The position numbers were made by a program, and so were the translations under genes. Below, one piece after another: positions 18,231 through 26,109 of a stretch of DNA of 64,000 nt. The first letter of the stretch is position 1, and the number at the start of each line of letters is the position of its first letter. The DNA comes from Natronolimnohabitans sp. A-GB9 (GTDB lineage Archaea; Halobacteriota; Halobacteria; Halobacteriales; Natrialbaceae): positions 124,001-188,000 of the forward strand of contig NZ_JAVDDV010000004.1 in NCBI RefSeq assembly GCF_030848565.1, in the 5' to 3' direction. The notes beneath the pieces were generated by a model. That model saw only the letters and a list, made by a program, of their open reading frames with translations. It made no database searches and was not told the DNA's origin.

Positions 18231-19022
18231 GTGAGTCCGGATCCGAAAACGCGTATGCGCGAACTCCTCGAGGCCGTCGCCGACGGCTCGTTGTCGCCGG
18301 CGGAGGCCGAAGCACAGGTCAAGGGGTACGTCACCGGTGAAGCCGGCCGATTCGACGCCGCCCGCCAACAGCGACGCGGCATTCCGGAAGCGATCCTCGC
18401 CGAGGGGAAGTCGACAGCCTCGGTCGTCGCCCTCACGGAAACCGCCCTCGAGACGACCGATCGGGCGCTCGTGACCCGACTCTCCGACGGACGGTTCGAA
18501 GCTCTCGAGACGAGCCTCGCGGAGACGTTTCCCGACGCCACTCTCGAGCGACGCGGATCGACGGTTCGTGTCCTGACGGCCGACTACGAACAGCCCTCGC
18601 TCGAGGCGACGGTGGGGATCGTTACGGCAGGAACCGTCGACGGACCGGTCGCCGACGAAGCGGAGGTTGTCTGTGTGGACGCCGGTGTGACAGTCGATCG
18701 GATCGACGACGTCGGCGTCGCAGCACTCGACAGAACCCTCGATCAGGTCGAACGATTCCGCGAGATGGACGTGTTGATCGTCGCGGCGGGCCGCGAAGGG
18801 GCGTTACCGACCGTGATCGCCGGACTCGTCGACACGCCGGTGATCGCCGTCCCCGTCGCCAGTGGCTACGGTCACGGCGGCGACGGCGAGGCAGCCCTCG
18901 CTGGGATGCTCCAGTCGTGTACCGTCCTCTCGGTCGTCAACATCGACGCGGGATACGTCGCTGGCGCCCAGGCGACGCTGATCGCACGTGTGATCGACGA
19001 CGCCCGGGCCGAGACTGATTAA
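18231..19022 (+). CDS. larB: LarB, nickel-pincer cofactor biosynthesis carboxylase
   Basis: About 263 residues. LarB carboxylates and hydrolyses nicotinic acid adenine dinucleotide in the first step of nickel-pincer nucleotide synthesis. The C-terminal half has the PurE-like fold (TVGIVTAGTVDGPVADEAEVVC, about 121-142; AGREGALPTVIAGLVDTPVIAVPVASG), and the MLQSC motif near residue 230 probably carries the reactive Cys. The N-terminal part (LSPAEAEAQVKGY) is the usual helical domain. The start is uncertain: GTG at 18231 or ATG at 18255. LarC and LarE, needed to finish the cofactor, are not encoded in this window. Confidence 0.88.
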   Translation: MSPDPKTRMRELLEAVADGSLSPAEAEAQVKGYVTGEAGRFDAARQQRRGIPEAILAEGKSTASVVALTETALETTDRALVTRLSDGRFEALETSLAETFPDATLERRGSTVRVLTADYEQPSLEATVGIVTAGTVDGPVADEAEVVCVDAGVTVDRIDDVGVAALDRTLDQVERFREMDVLIVAAGREGALPTVIAGLVDTPVIAVPVASGYGHGGDGEAALAGMLQSCTVLSVVNIDAGYVAGAQATLIARVIDDARAETD

Positions 19023-19138
19023 CGGATACAGAAAAATATCTGTGTAAGTCAAAAAGCCAAACTGCGTTTGGGGAAGGTTATTTATTTGTTCGCTGGATAG
19101 ATCGAGGTACCGGCTTCGGCCGGTGTGACCAGCATCCA

Positions 19139-19297
19139 ATGCCCACCTGTGACCACTGCGACGCGCACGTCTCCGAGCGCTTCGCGCGCGTCTTCGCCGA
19201 CGAGAACGGCGTTATTCGGGCGTGCGTCAGCTGCTCGGCCAACGCCGGGATCGAGCAAGCCGCCAGGGAACGCAGCCGCGGCGCCGATCCCGCCTGA
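19139..19297 (+). CDS. 52-residue zinc-finger protein
   Basis: A short gene starting MPTCDHCDAHVSERFARVF and ending in RGADPA. Two cysteine pairs, TCDHC and ACVSC, spaced about 25 residues apart, form a likely treble-clef or ribbon zinc site. It resembles a common haloarchaeal microprotein family (I believe DUF7563). The function is unknown; single-strand nucleic acid or protein binding is plausible. An AT-rich patch GTTATTTATTTG lies about 55 bases upstream. Confidence 0.75.
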   Translation: MPTCDHCDAHVSERFARVFADENGVIRACVSCSANAGIEQAARERSRGADPA

Positions 19298-19535
19298 TAC
19301 GGGTCCCTCCCCGATGTTCCGGCGCACCCTTCGGGTCACGGCCGTGCCGGAACTGACGGACAGCGGTCCGTACGGTACGGTCGGTGGACCGTCGAACTGC
19401 GATCCGCCTTGATGGGACTGCGACCCCGCTTGCAGCCCCGCCGGAACCGACGGCCACCCGTCCGTCCGAAGCATCGCTACTGACCACCCCTCCGGTAACG
19501 TGACGCCTTTTAGGATCCGATTCAAGCGTTAGCGC
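19298..19535. repeat. Intergenic region with type A repeat end
   Basis: GGACAGCGGTCCGTA at 19358-19372 is a type A palindrome end in inverted orientation. CTTTTAGG at about 19508 lies some 28 bases before the GIY-YIG start and fits a TATA box. No gene is seen. Confidence 0.45.
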
Positions 19536-19784
19536 ATGACCGATCACGTCGTCTACGTCCTCGAGTGTGCCGATGGCTCGCTGTATACCGGCTACACGAC
19601 CGACCTCGAGCGACGGGTCGCCGAACACGATGCCGGCGACGGAGCGAAGTACACCCGCGGTCGTACGCCCGTCAAACTGCAATATCACGAACGTTACGAG
19701 TCGAAATCGGCCGCAATGTCCCGGGAGTACGAGATCAAACAGCTCTCGCGGCGGGAGAAAGAGCGTCTCGTCGGTCTCGATTGA
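19536..19784 (+). CDS. GIY-YIG domain protein
   Basis: An 82-residue stand-alone GIY-YIG nuclease-fold protein of the UPF0213/YhbQ type. [24 protein letters not shown] contains the two conserved tyrosine strands (YVL and YTGY) and the catalytic-region Arg; the Glu in [15 protein letters not shown] completes the usual pattern. YhbQ-like proteins have DNase activity and are linked to DNA damage responses in bacteria; the role here is not known. Confidence 0.88.
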   Translation: MTDHVVYVLECADGSLYTGYTTDLERRVAEHDAGDGAKYTRGRTPVKLQYHERYESKSAAMSREYEIKQLSRREKERLVGLD

Positions 19785-19824
19785 GATGGCACCGAATGGA
19801 GTAGAATTCTGTCACCAGTATCAA

Positions 19825-19837
19825 AAAATAAATATGG
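19825..19837 (+). promoter_or_regulatory. TATA-like element for the 19862 gene
   Basis: AAAAAATAAATAT lies 25-37 bases before the ATG at 19862, consistent with a leaderless start. Confidence 0.5.
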
Positions 19838-19861
19838 CTGTGACCTCTCTGATAGGGAGAG

Positions 19862-20830
19862 ATGAACCTCGAGATCGTAGACGACCTCAAGCAACCGGAG
19901 TACACCGGTGAGAACCGGTGTGAACCGTGTACAGTGCTAAATCTGGCAATCGCGGCTGTCGTCGGTTCGGTTGTCGCACGCAAGACGAAACTCGGTGGCC
20001 TGCTCGCAATCGGTGTCTCGATCGGCCTTATTTATCTCCGTGGCTATCTCGTTCCGGGAACCCCGACGCTGACGAAGCGGTATCTCCCACCCGAGGTGCT
20101 TCGCTGGTTCGGCAAGGAGCCCGATCCTGAACCTGGTGGCGGGTTCGGTGGGATCGACTCGACGGCGGTCGCCGACGACGCCTCCTCGCCTCCCGAGTCC
20201 ACCGCTGCCGGATCGACGTCGGCCGGGTCCGACAACGGCGAGACGACGTCCGATAGCGACCCCGACGACGCCGACGTGACCGATTCCGACGTAAACGCCG
20301 GTCAGCCGGCGCTCGATCTCGAGACCTACTTCCTCGAGTCGGACGTACTCGAGCCCTGTGAGGACCGCGACGACCTCTGTCTTACCGACGAGTTCGAGAC
20401 CGTCTGGTTCGAGGAGATCGAGGCCGTCGACGAGGCAGGCATCGACGTCGCGACCGTCGTCGACGCCGTCGGCTTCGACGCCGATCCGGAGGAGTTCGAC
20501 CTCGAGTCTCCCGACGAGGTCTATCAACTGGTGACCGACGGCGGAATCGCCGGCCGCTGGCCATCTCGAGCGGCGCTGCTTGCCGACGTCGCTGCCGCCC
20601 GTGCTCTCGAGTCCTGGATGGCCGACTGGGATGCCTACGATCCTGAGACCAGAGGGCAGGTACTTAGCGGACTCCGAATGTTCCTCGAGCGGTGTCCGAC
20701 CGGCGGCGCGGTCAGCATGTCCGAGGAGGTCGTCGAGTCCTGTTGTACGTCCCACGACGTCTTCGCCGTGACCTGCGAGGAAACCGGCGAGCGACTGTTC
20801 GAACAGCGACTCGATGCGGTCGACGTCTGA
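19862..20830 (+). CDS. Conserved haloarchaeal membrane-anchored protein of unknown function
   Basis: 322 residues. The N-terminal CEPC motif (about residues 20-23) precedes two closely spaced membrane segments (about 26-60, AIAAVVGSVVA and LLAIGVSIGLIYLRGYLV). An acidic, Ser/Thr-rich linker (about 85-140) leads to a folded C-terminal domain with further cysteines (LEPCEDRDDLCLTDEF, ERCPTGG, VESCCTSH, VTCEE). The paired cysteines suggest metal binding or disulfides. I do not recognise the family function. Its TGA stop is fused to a type A repeat end. Confidence 0.75.
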   Translation: MNLEIVDDLKQPEYTGENRCEPCTVLNLAIAAVVGSVVARKTKLGGLLAIGVSIGLIYLRGYLVPGTPTLTKRYLPPEVLRWFGKEPDPEPGGGFGGIDSTAVADDASSPPESTAAGSTSAGSDNGETTSDSDPDDADVTDSDVNAGQPALDLETYFLESDVLEPCEDRDDLCLTDEFETVWFEEIEAVDEAGIDVATVVDAVGFDADPEEFDLESPDEVYQLVTDGGIAGRWPSRAALLADVAAARALESWMADWDAYDPETRGQVLSGLRMFLERCPTGGAVSMSEEVVESCCTSHDVFAVTCEETGERLFEQRLDAVDV

Positions 20831-20846
20831 TACGGACTGCTGTAAC
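20828..20846. repeat. Type A palindrome end fused to stop codon
   Basis: TGATACGGACTGCTGTAAC, a consensus end motif, begins exactly at the TGA stop of the preceding gene. The opposite arm is missing; the sequence continues into an AT-rich tract. Confidence 0.65.
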
Positions 20847-21041
20847 AGTAGATAGTAGCACGATTTTTCGATCACTACACGTACGAATATATCGCTACCT
20901 CACTGCGTATGTGGTTTAAGACCTTTAATAGCCCAATGAGGTGGGTAGATAGAACTATCCTTCTTCTTCCCCTCTCTGCAAGAGATGGCACCTCCCCTTT
21001 TGTACTACGACAGCGGTGATGAGCCGACGCGTCGGAAATCG

Positions 21042-21329
21042 ATGCTGTTCTGTTGGGAGTGCGACCATGCGAGCCCTATTGCGGATGATTGGGTACGCCA
21101 CACTCGAGGAAACTACGTCCAGTACGTGTGTCCACACTGTGATACAGTTCTCCTCGAGCGTTCGCGTGGGAAACATACCGCCGCCCTTCGCAGACGCCCA
21201 GCGGAACACACAGTAACTGCGTGGGGACACTTACTCCGGGCGTCCATCGAACTCTGGCGCATGCCGTTCGACGTTGGAGCAGCCAGTGCCGCTACACGAA
21301 CTGACTCTTGTACCTGTGGAACTGTTTAG
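21042..21329 (+). CDS. Small zinc-ribbon protein
   Basis: About 95 residues from the ATG at 21042 (MLFCWECDH); an upstream ATG at 20985 would add 19 residues. Two CxxC pairs, FCWECDH and VCPHCDT, spaced about 33 residues apart, make a zinc ribbon resembling a haloarchaeal family that begins LFCPECGHESP. The tail ends in CTCGTV. The function is unknown. The 200 bases after it, up to the mutase gene, contain a degenerate type A palindrome. Confidence 0.6.
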   Translation: MLFCWECDHASPIADDWVRHTRGNYVQYVCPHCDTVLLERSRGKHTAALRRRPAEHTVTAWGHLLRASIELWRMPFDVGAASAATRTDSCTCGTV

Positions 21330-21384
21330 TGGACATCCTCCACTGAACGCGGGTTTCACGATCCACTCTGAATAACGAAATCGT

Positions 21385-21465
21385 GTTACCAACTACTGGT
21401 AACTATATATCGCCAATCGCCAGCACGAGGTCGGCGATCGGCGGCACGCGACGACAGGAAACCAT
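21385..21465. repeat. Degenerate type A palindromic element
   Basis: TATATCGCCAATCGCCAGCACGAGG and GGCGATCGGCGGCA retain the inner stem, and CGACAGGAAACCATCTGAG is a decayed right end, by comparison with the element at 16020. Confidence 0.55.
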
Positions 21466-21530
21466 CTGAGATACTGTCGACTGTCACACAATAGCGTCGC
21501 CTTTTTCGCCGGTGGCATCGACGAACGGGT

Positions 21531-22925
21531 ATGGAGACGATCAGCTTCGGCACTGACGGCTGGCGGGCGACCTTAGAGGAGTTCACGTCGCCCCGGGTTC
21601 GAATGGTCGGACAGGCAGTCGCGACGTATCTTCGCGACGAGGGACTCGAGGGGACGATTGCGATCGGATACGACGCGCGGGAGACGTCTCGCGGTTTCGC
21701 CGAAGAACTGGCACGAGTGTTGTGTGCAAACGGGTTCGACGTCGTCATGCCGGAGCGAGATCGGCCGACGCCGCTGGTCGCCCACGCGATCGTCGACCAC
21801 GGACTGGTCGGTGCTCTCGCTATCACGGCTTCGCACAATCCGCCGGAGTACAACGGCGTGAAGTTCATCCCCAAAGACGGCGCGCCGGCGCTTCCGGACG
21901 TAACCGACGCCATCGCGGACCGACTCGCCGAACCCGATCCCCTCCCTGCCGAGGATCACGGTACCGTCGAGGCGGTCGACTTCACCACACCGCATGCCGA
22001 CGCCGCCCTCGAGTTGGTCGAGTCGATCACGGGTAATGCCGACCTCTCGGGGCTGACCGTCGCCTACGACGCCATGCACGGCAGTGGTCGTGGGACGACC
22101 GACGCCGCCCTCGAGCGGGTCGGCGCCTCCCTCGAACTGCTGCGCTGTGAGCGCGATCCGGAGTTCGGCGGCGGCGCGCCTGAACCCGCACCGGAGAACT
22201 TAGAGACCGTGATCGACCTGGTGACCGACGACGGGGCCGCTCCCGACCTCGGGATCGCAAACGACGGCGACGCCGACCGAATCGCTATCGTCACTCCCGA
22301 GCGGGGATATCTCGACGAGAACCTCTTTTTCGCCGCGCTGTACGACTACCTGCTCGAGAACGAGTCGGGCTCGGTCGTCCGGACCGTCTCGACGACGTTC
22401 CTGATCGATCGGGTCGCCGAGGCTCACGGGGAGACCGTCCACGAAGTCCCGGTTGGCTTCAAGTGGGTCGCCGACGCGATGGCCGACCACGACGCCCTCG
22501 TCGGCGGCGAGGAATCGGGCGGGTTCACCGTCCGCGGCCACGTCCGCGAGAAAGACGGCGTTTTGATGGCCGTCCTCGCCGCGGCGATGCACGCCGACGA
22601 ACCACTCGACGACCGCGTCGACCGGCTCCTCGAGAACCACGGGACCGTCGTTCAGGACAAGATAAGCGTCGCCTGTCCCGACCACGAGAAGGCGCGGGTA
22701 CTCTCCGATCTCGAGGACGAGATCCCCGAAACGGTCGCGGACACGGCCGTCGAGAGCGTGAACACCGCCGACGGCTTCAAACTCCAGCTCGCGGACGGTT
22801 CGTGGCTTCTCGTCCGTCCCAGCGGGACCGAACCCGTCTTGCGGATCTACGCCGAAGCCGAAGACGAAACGCGGGTCGCGACGTTGCTCGAGGCCGGCGA
22901 GGTACTGGTCGAACCGCTGGTCTAA
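21531..22925 (+). CDS. Phosphohexomutase (phosphoglucomutase/phosphoglucosamine mutase family)
   Basis: A 464-residue alpha-D-phosphohexomutase, moving phosphate between C6 and C1 of glucose, mannose or glucosamine. All four family loops are present: the phosphoserine loop ITASHNPPEYNGVKF (Ser101), the metal loop NDGDADR (about 244-250), the sugar loop GEESGG (about 324-329) and the phosphate loop RPSGTEP near the C-terminus. Sugar specificity cannot be read with certainty; archaeal members serve glycan or nucleotide-sugar synthesis. The TAA stop is fused to a repeat end. Confidence 0.92.
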   Translation: METISFGTDGWRATLEEFTSPRVRMVGQAVATYLRDEGLEGTIAIGYDARETSRGFAEELARVLCANGFDVVMPERDRPTPLVAHAIVDHGLVGALAITASHNPPEYNGVKFIPKDGAPALPDVTDAIADRLAEPDPLPAEDHGTVEAVDFTTPHADAALELVESITGNADLSGLTVAYDAMHGSGRGTTDAALERVGASLELLRCERDPEFGGGAPEPAPENLETVIDLVTDDGAAPDLGIANDGDADRIAIVTPERGYLDENLFFAALYDYLLENESGSVVRTVSTTFLIDRVAEAHGETVHEVPVGFKWVADAMADHDALVGGEESGGFTVRGHVREKDGVLMAVLAAAMHADEPLDDRVDRLLENHGTVVQDKISVACPDHEKARVLSDLEDEIPETVADTAVESVNTADGFKLQLADGSWLLVRPSGTEPVLRIYAEAEDETRVATLLEAGEVLVEPLV

Positions 22926-22960
22926 TACGGATAGCGGTCCGCACGACAGCGGGTTGCGTG
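22923..22960. repeat. Type A-like repeat end on stop codon
   Basis: TAATACGGATAGCGGTCCGC starts at the mutase stop codon and is followed by ACGACAGCGGG. The stretch GGTCCGCACGACAG also forms the loop of the hairpin at 15189. Confidence 0.5.
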
Positions 22961-23003
22961 CTCCGGGCTCCTCCTTACCACTGTCGGGCCGTCACATACA
23001 CGT

Positions 23004-23375
23004 ATGAGTCAACGAGACCACGAGGACGCTGCGTACACGGAACTCACACCCGACTCGTGGCACCAGAACGACGAGGGGAACTACTACATCGACTGTCCGG
23101 AGTGTGGTTCGGCGGCGTCGCTGATGAACGTCGTCAAACACGGCCGGTGTAACGGCTACATGGACCAGCGGGAGGCCGACACGGAACTCGACGAGGAAGC
23201 GTTTGACTGTACGGCGAAACTCCACCTCGAGCTCGGCTATCAGTCCGCTCCCGGGGAGACGATGTCCGAGGACGCCCCCGGCGAGTCCGCAAGCGACGTC
23301 TCGACGGAGGAGGGTGTCGCCGCCGAGGGGTCGCCGCCGGGCACGGATGGGACGGTCAGCGACGAACAGCAGTAA
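23004..23375 (+). CDS. Small zinc-binding haloarchaeal protein
   Basis: 123 residues. A central part with CPECGSAA (about residues 33-40), HGRCNGY and FDCTAKLH supplies four cysteines and histidines for a probable zinc site. The C-terminal 40 residues are acidic and low complexity. I do not know its function. Its TAA stop lies 22 bases from the stop of convergent cysE, with a minimal palindrome between them. Confidence 0.65.
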   Translation: MSQRDHEDAAYTELTPDSWHQNDEGNYYIDCPECGSAASLMNVVKHGRCNGYMDQREADTELDEEAFDCTAKLHLELGYQSAPGETMSEDAPGESASDVSTEEGVAAEGSPPGTDGTVSDEQQ

Positions 23376-23400
23376 TACTGTCGGATAGCAGTCCGTATCA
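23373..23400. repeat. Minimal palindrome joining two convergent stop codons
   Basis: These 28 bases run from the TAA stop of the forward gene to the TGA stop (TCA on this strand) of cysE. The left half TAATACTGTCGGATAGC is the type B end and the right half GCAGTCCGTATCA is the type A end, so both families meet in one compact unit. Confidence 0.8.
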
Positions 23401-23907
23401 GTCGACTCGTTTCGCCGGCACGCCGACGACTGTCGCACCCGGCTCGACGTCATCAGTGACGACCGAGCCGGCGCCGACGGCCGCGTCTTCACCGATCGTA
23501 ATGTCGCCAAGCAGCGTCGCGTTCGCCCCGATCTTGACGCCGTCCTCGATCGTTGGATGGCGTTTGACCGGTTCGTTCGTATCACCGCCCAGCGTCACGC
23601 CGTGGTACATGTGGACGTCGTCGCCGATCTCGGCGGTCTCGCCGATCACGACGCCCATCCCGTGGTCGATCGTCACCCGCCGTCCGATCGTCGCGCCGGG
23701 GTGGATCTCAACGCCGGTTAGCAGGCGCACGAGGTGCGAAAACAGCCGGGCAAGCAGCTGGAACTCACCGTTCCAGAGCCGATGGGCGATCCGATGGCCC
23801 CAGACGGCGTGGACGCCCGGGTAGGCGAGTGCAACCTCGAGACACCCCTTCGCCGCGGGATCGCGATCGCACATCGCCCGCGTGTCCTCACGCAGCCGGT
23901 CGAACAT
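23398..23907 (-). CDS. cysE: Serine O-acetyltransferase
   Basis: A 169-residue CysE of the short (EpsC/Gram-positive-like) form. It transfers acetyl from acetyl-CoA to L-serine, the committed step to cysteine. The N-terminal helical region ([18 protein letters not shown]) precedes a left-handed beta helix of hexapeptide repeats with [19 protein letters not shown] and MYHGVTLGG, including the catalytic His-Asp region. Longer bacterial enzymes (about 270 residues) have a larger N-terminal domain, absent here. No sulfhydrylase gene is adjacent. Confidence 0.92.
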   Translation of the reverse strand: MFDRLREDTRAMCDRDPAAKGCLEVALAYPGVHAVWGHRIAHRLWNGEFQLLARLFSHLVRLLTGVEIHPGATIGRRVTIDHGMGVVIGETAEIGDDVHMYHGVTLGGDTNEPVKRHPTIEDGVKIGANATLLGDITIGEDAAVGAGSVVTDDVEPGATVVGVPAKRVD

Positions 23908-24160
23908 CGGTCACCTCGAGACCAGTCGGCGGAACGGTTACGCAACGACGCCGGCGGCGAGTGACAGTTTGCCGTGATCGCCGGCGACAACACCGGCCGA
24001 CGACGTAACGCGGACGATTGCTATCGGTACGCGTAGGGTGGCCGGTGGATACCATACCCAAACGTTTCCGCCGAGATCGCCTAAAAGTGTTCGTTTCCGG
24101 CCCTCGAGTCCTCTTCCGGTCGACTCGACTGACGACCGCCCGCCGATCGTCGGTGACGGT

Positions 24161-24205
24161 CTCGTACGGACCGCTGTGGGCCTCTCGGGACAGGAGATCG
24201 TATTA
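24161..24205. repeat. Degenerate type A element ending on stop codon
   Basis: TCGTACGGACCGCTGTGGG forms the left end. The right end reads GGGACAGGAGATCGTATTA, whose final TTA is the TAA stop of the leftward phosphoesterase gene. The rest of 23908-24160 shows no gene. Confidence 0.6.
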
Positions 24206-24871
24206 CTTCCCGCGAGCGAGTCGCTGCCCGATCCGCTCGGGGAGGCCGGCTTCCCTGACCGCGTCCTGGACGGCCTCGATATCGTACTCGACGCGGTGGG
24301 TCTCGACGGTCAGCGCCTCGAGGTCGACCACAGCGTAGGCTGCTCGCGGATCGCCATCCCGTGGTTGCCCGACGCTGCCGGGGTTGACGACGATACCCTC
24401 CGTGGACTGCTCGACGCCCTGGACGTGGGTGTGTCCGAGTACGAGCACGTCCTCGTCGTCGAGCATCCCCGGCGAGAACTCCCGCGGATACGTGTACCGC
24501 GAGTATCGTTTCGGGTCGTCGGGATGGCCGTGGACGAGTTTCACGCGGCCGTCGCACTCGAGTCGTTCGGTCGGCAGCGACTCGAGCCACTCGAGTTGGT
24601 CGTCGGCGAGTTCCGCGCGGGCGTGCTCGACACCCGCTCGAGCCATGCTGTTGAACTGGAAGGCAGTCCCCTCGACGACCGCAGCGTCGTGGTTGCCCAT
24701 CACCGTCGGCACGCCCCGCTCGCGGAGCTCGGCGACACACTCGGCGGGCCAGGGGTTGTAGCCGACGACGTCGCCCGCACACAGCAGTTCGTCGACGGCG
24801 GGCATGTCTTCGAGGACGGCCTCGAGGGCGACCCGGTTGCCGTGGATATCCGAGACGAGTCCGACCTGCAT
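24203..24871 (-). CDS. Metallophosphoesterase (YfcE/MJ0936-like)
   Basis: A 222-residue calcineurin-like phosphoesterase. The metal-binding motifs appear in order: SDIHGN (about residues 7-12), CAGDVVGYNPWP (about 31-42), GNHDAAV (about 58-64), VHGHP, and the terminal GHTHVQ. Family members act as phosphodiesterases on small cyclic or nucleotide substrates. The start is the ATG at 24871; the long in-frame extension upstream would overlap the neighbouring purO gene and is not coding. It lies 122 bases downstream of purO on the same strand. Confidence 0.88.
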   Translation of the reverse strand: MQVGLVSDIHGNRVALEAVLEDMPAVDELLCAGDVVGYNPWPAECVAELRERGVPTVMGNHDAAVVEGTAFQFNSMARAGVEHARAELADDQLEWLESLPTERLECDGRVKLVHGHPDDPKRYSRYTYPREFSPGMLDDEDVLVLGHTHVQGVEQSTEGIVVNPGSVGQPRDGDPRAAYAVVDLEALTVETHRVEYDIEAVQDAVREAGLPERIGQRLARGK

Positions 24872-24993
24872 ACTGTACTCGTGACGTACAGGCGCGAGAC
24901 AGTTGTAGTTCACCCGAGCTGAGAAGCAGGCCGCTGGACGTCGAAAATCGGTAATAAGCGTCGACGGTAGTCCGTTTTCGACGCGACGGCCGA

Positions 24994-25581
24994 CTACTCG
25001 CCGTTCTCGATCGCGGTCTCGAACCCGTCGTCGGTTCGTGCGACGCCGGCCGCACAGACCGCGTGTTCGAACTCGAGATCGTAGGCTTCCTGTGTCGCTT
25101 CCGCAGCCGTTTCGGCCTCGAACGCGAACGATTCGGGCGAATTCTTCTCGTAGGTCGCGACCAGCGTCGGTTCCTCGACGGTCTCGACGAGTAAGGCGTC
25201 CTTGCGGACGGTGCCGATCAAGGCGCCGTCGTCGCCGATCGTCGCCGCGATCCGGGGCGTATCGTAGTCGTCCTTTTCGTAATCGAGTGCGAGCAGGCTC
25301 TCGGCGAGTGCGTCCCGGGCCGGATAGCCGAGTTCGAGTTTCTCCGCGATCGGATCGACGTGTGAGCCGTTGCCGAAAGCAGCCGTCTCGCCCGTCGGGG
25401 TGTCGACGACACGCAGACAGTTGTAGGAGACGTAGGGGTTGTCCGTCTCCGGCGCGTCTGCGGTGGGACCGACGGTGAGTGCTTCGTCTCGAGCGATGAT
25501 CTTGCGGTTCGGGAACGATCGTGAAGAGACGCGGTAGGCGCCGACTTCGGGGCCGACGACGACGAATCGTCCGACGTACAT
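24994..25581 (-). CDS. purO: Archaeal IMP cyclohydrolase
   Basis: A 195-residue PurO, closing the ring of FAICAR to IMP in the last step of archaeal purine synthesis. It begins [26 protein letters not shown], the typical PurO opening, and includes [10 protein letters not shown] and GNGSHVDPI. Length matches the family. Bacterial PurH does this step elsewhere, so PurO is itself an archaeal marker. The GTG/ATG choices further upstream lack similarity. Confidence 0.92.
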   Translation of the reverse strand: MYVGRFVVVGPEVGAYRVSSRSFPNRKIIARDEALTVGPTADAPETDNPYVSYNCLRVVDTPTGETAAFGNGSHVDPIAEKLELGYPARDALAESLLALDYEKDDYDTPRIAATIGDDGALIGTVRKDALLVETVEEPTLVATYEKNSPESFAFEAETAAEATQEAYDLEFEHAVCAAGVARTDDGFETAIENGE

Positions 25582-25906
25582 ACACGTGGATGCACAGCCA
25601 CGGGAAAAATGTGTGTCGGTTTGTGCACGATCGTCGACTACTCCGTGAGTGGGTGTGAGGAGGTTGGTCTCGCGGATACGACAACTGGCCACCCGATACG
25701 GACCCCCTCGGAACTGTCGCGATCCCACAGGACGAGACAGGTCGCGGCGACCTCACAGGACGGTCGGACGGGCGCCGGAAGGTCGGTACAGGTGCCGGGG
25801 GGCTGACCGCCACTCGTTGACAACCACAGTCGAGTTCGTAACACTCTAATATGGACGCCACCTACTGATGGATAGATCGTCGCACGCGAAGTCGACGAGA
25901 ACGCAT
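25582..25906. other. Intergenic region upstream of purO and tRNA-Gln
   Basis: No convincing gene is present in these 325 bases. CACTCTAATATGGA around 25840-25854 is AT-rich and may be part of the tRNA promoter, about 55 bases before the mature tRNA end. Confidence 0.4.
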
Positions 25907-25979
25907 AGTCCATTGGGGTAGTGGCCAATCCTGAAGCCTTCTGGGGGCTTCGACCCTGGTTCGAATCCAGGATGGACTA
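25907..25979 (+). tRNA. tRNA-Gln (anticodon CTG)
   Basis: The 7-bp acceptor stem pairs AGTCCAT with ATGGACT, with discriminator A at 25979. The anticodon stem AAGCC/GGCTT encloses the loop TTCTGGG, giving anticodon CTG. The T arm CCTGG-TTCGAAT-CCAGG is perfect. The D arm GGGGTAGTGGCCAATCC is typical of haloarchaeal tRNA-Gln. The gene has no intron and no encoded CCA. Confidence 0.95.
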
Positions 25980-26109
25980 CTTCTTCCGACGTTTCGACTC
26001 GAGAACAATCCGTTCGCCACCGGCGAGTTTCCAGTGGAAACGAAGGGGGTCGTCCGACCGAACGAATTGCGACTCGAGCGATCGGTATCCAACAGTGCCA
26101 GGCCTTACG

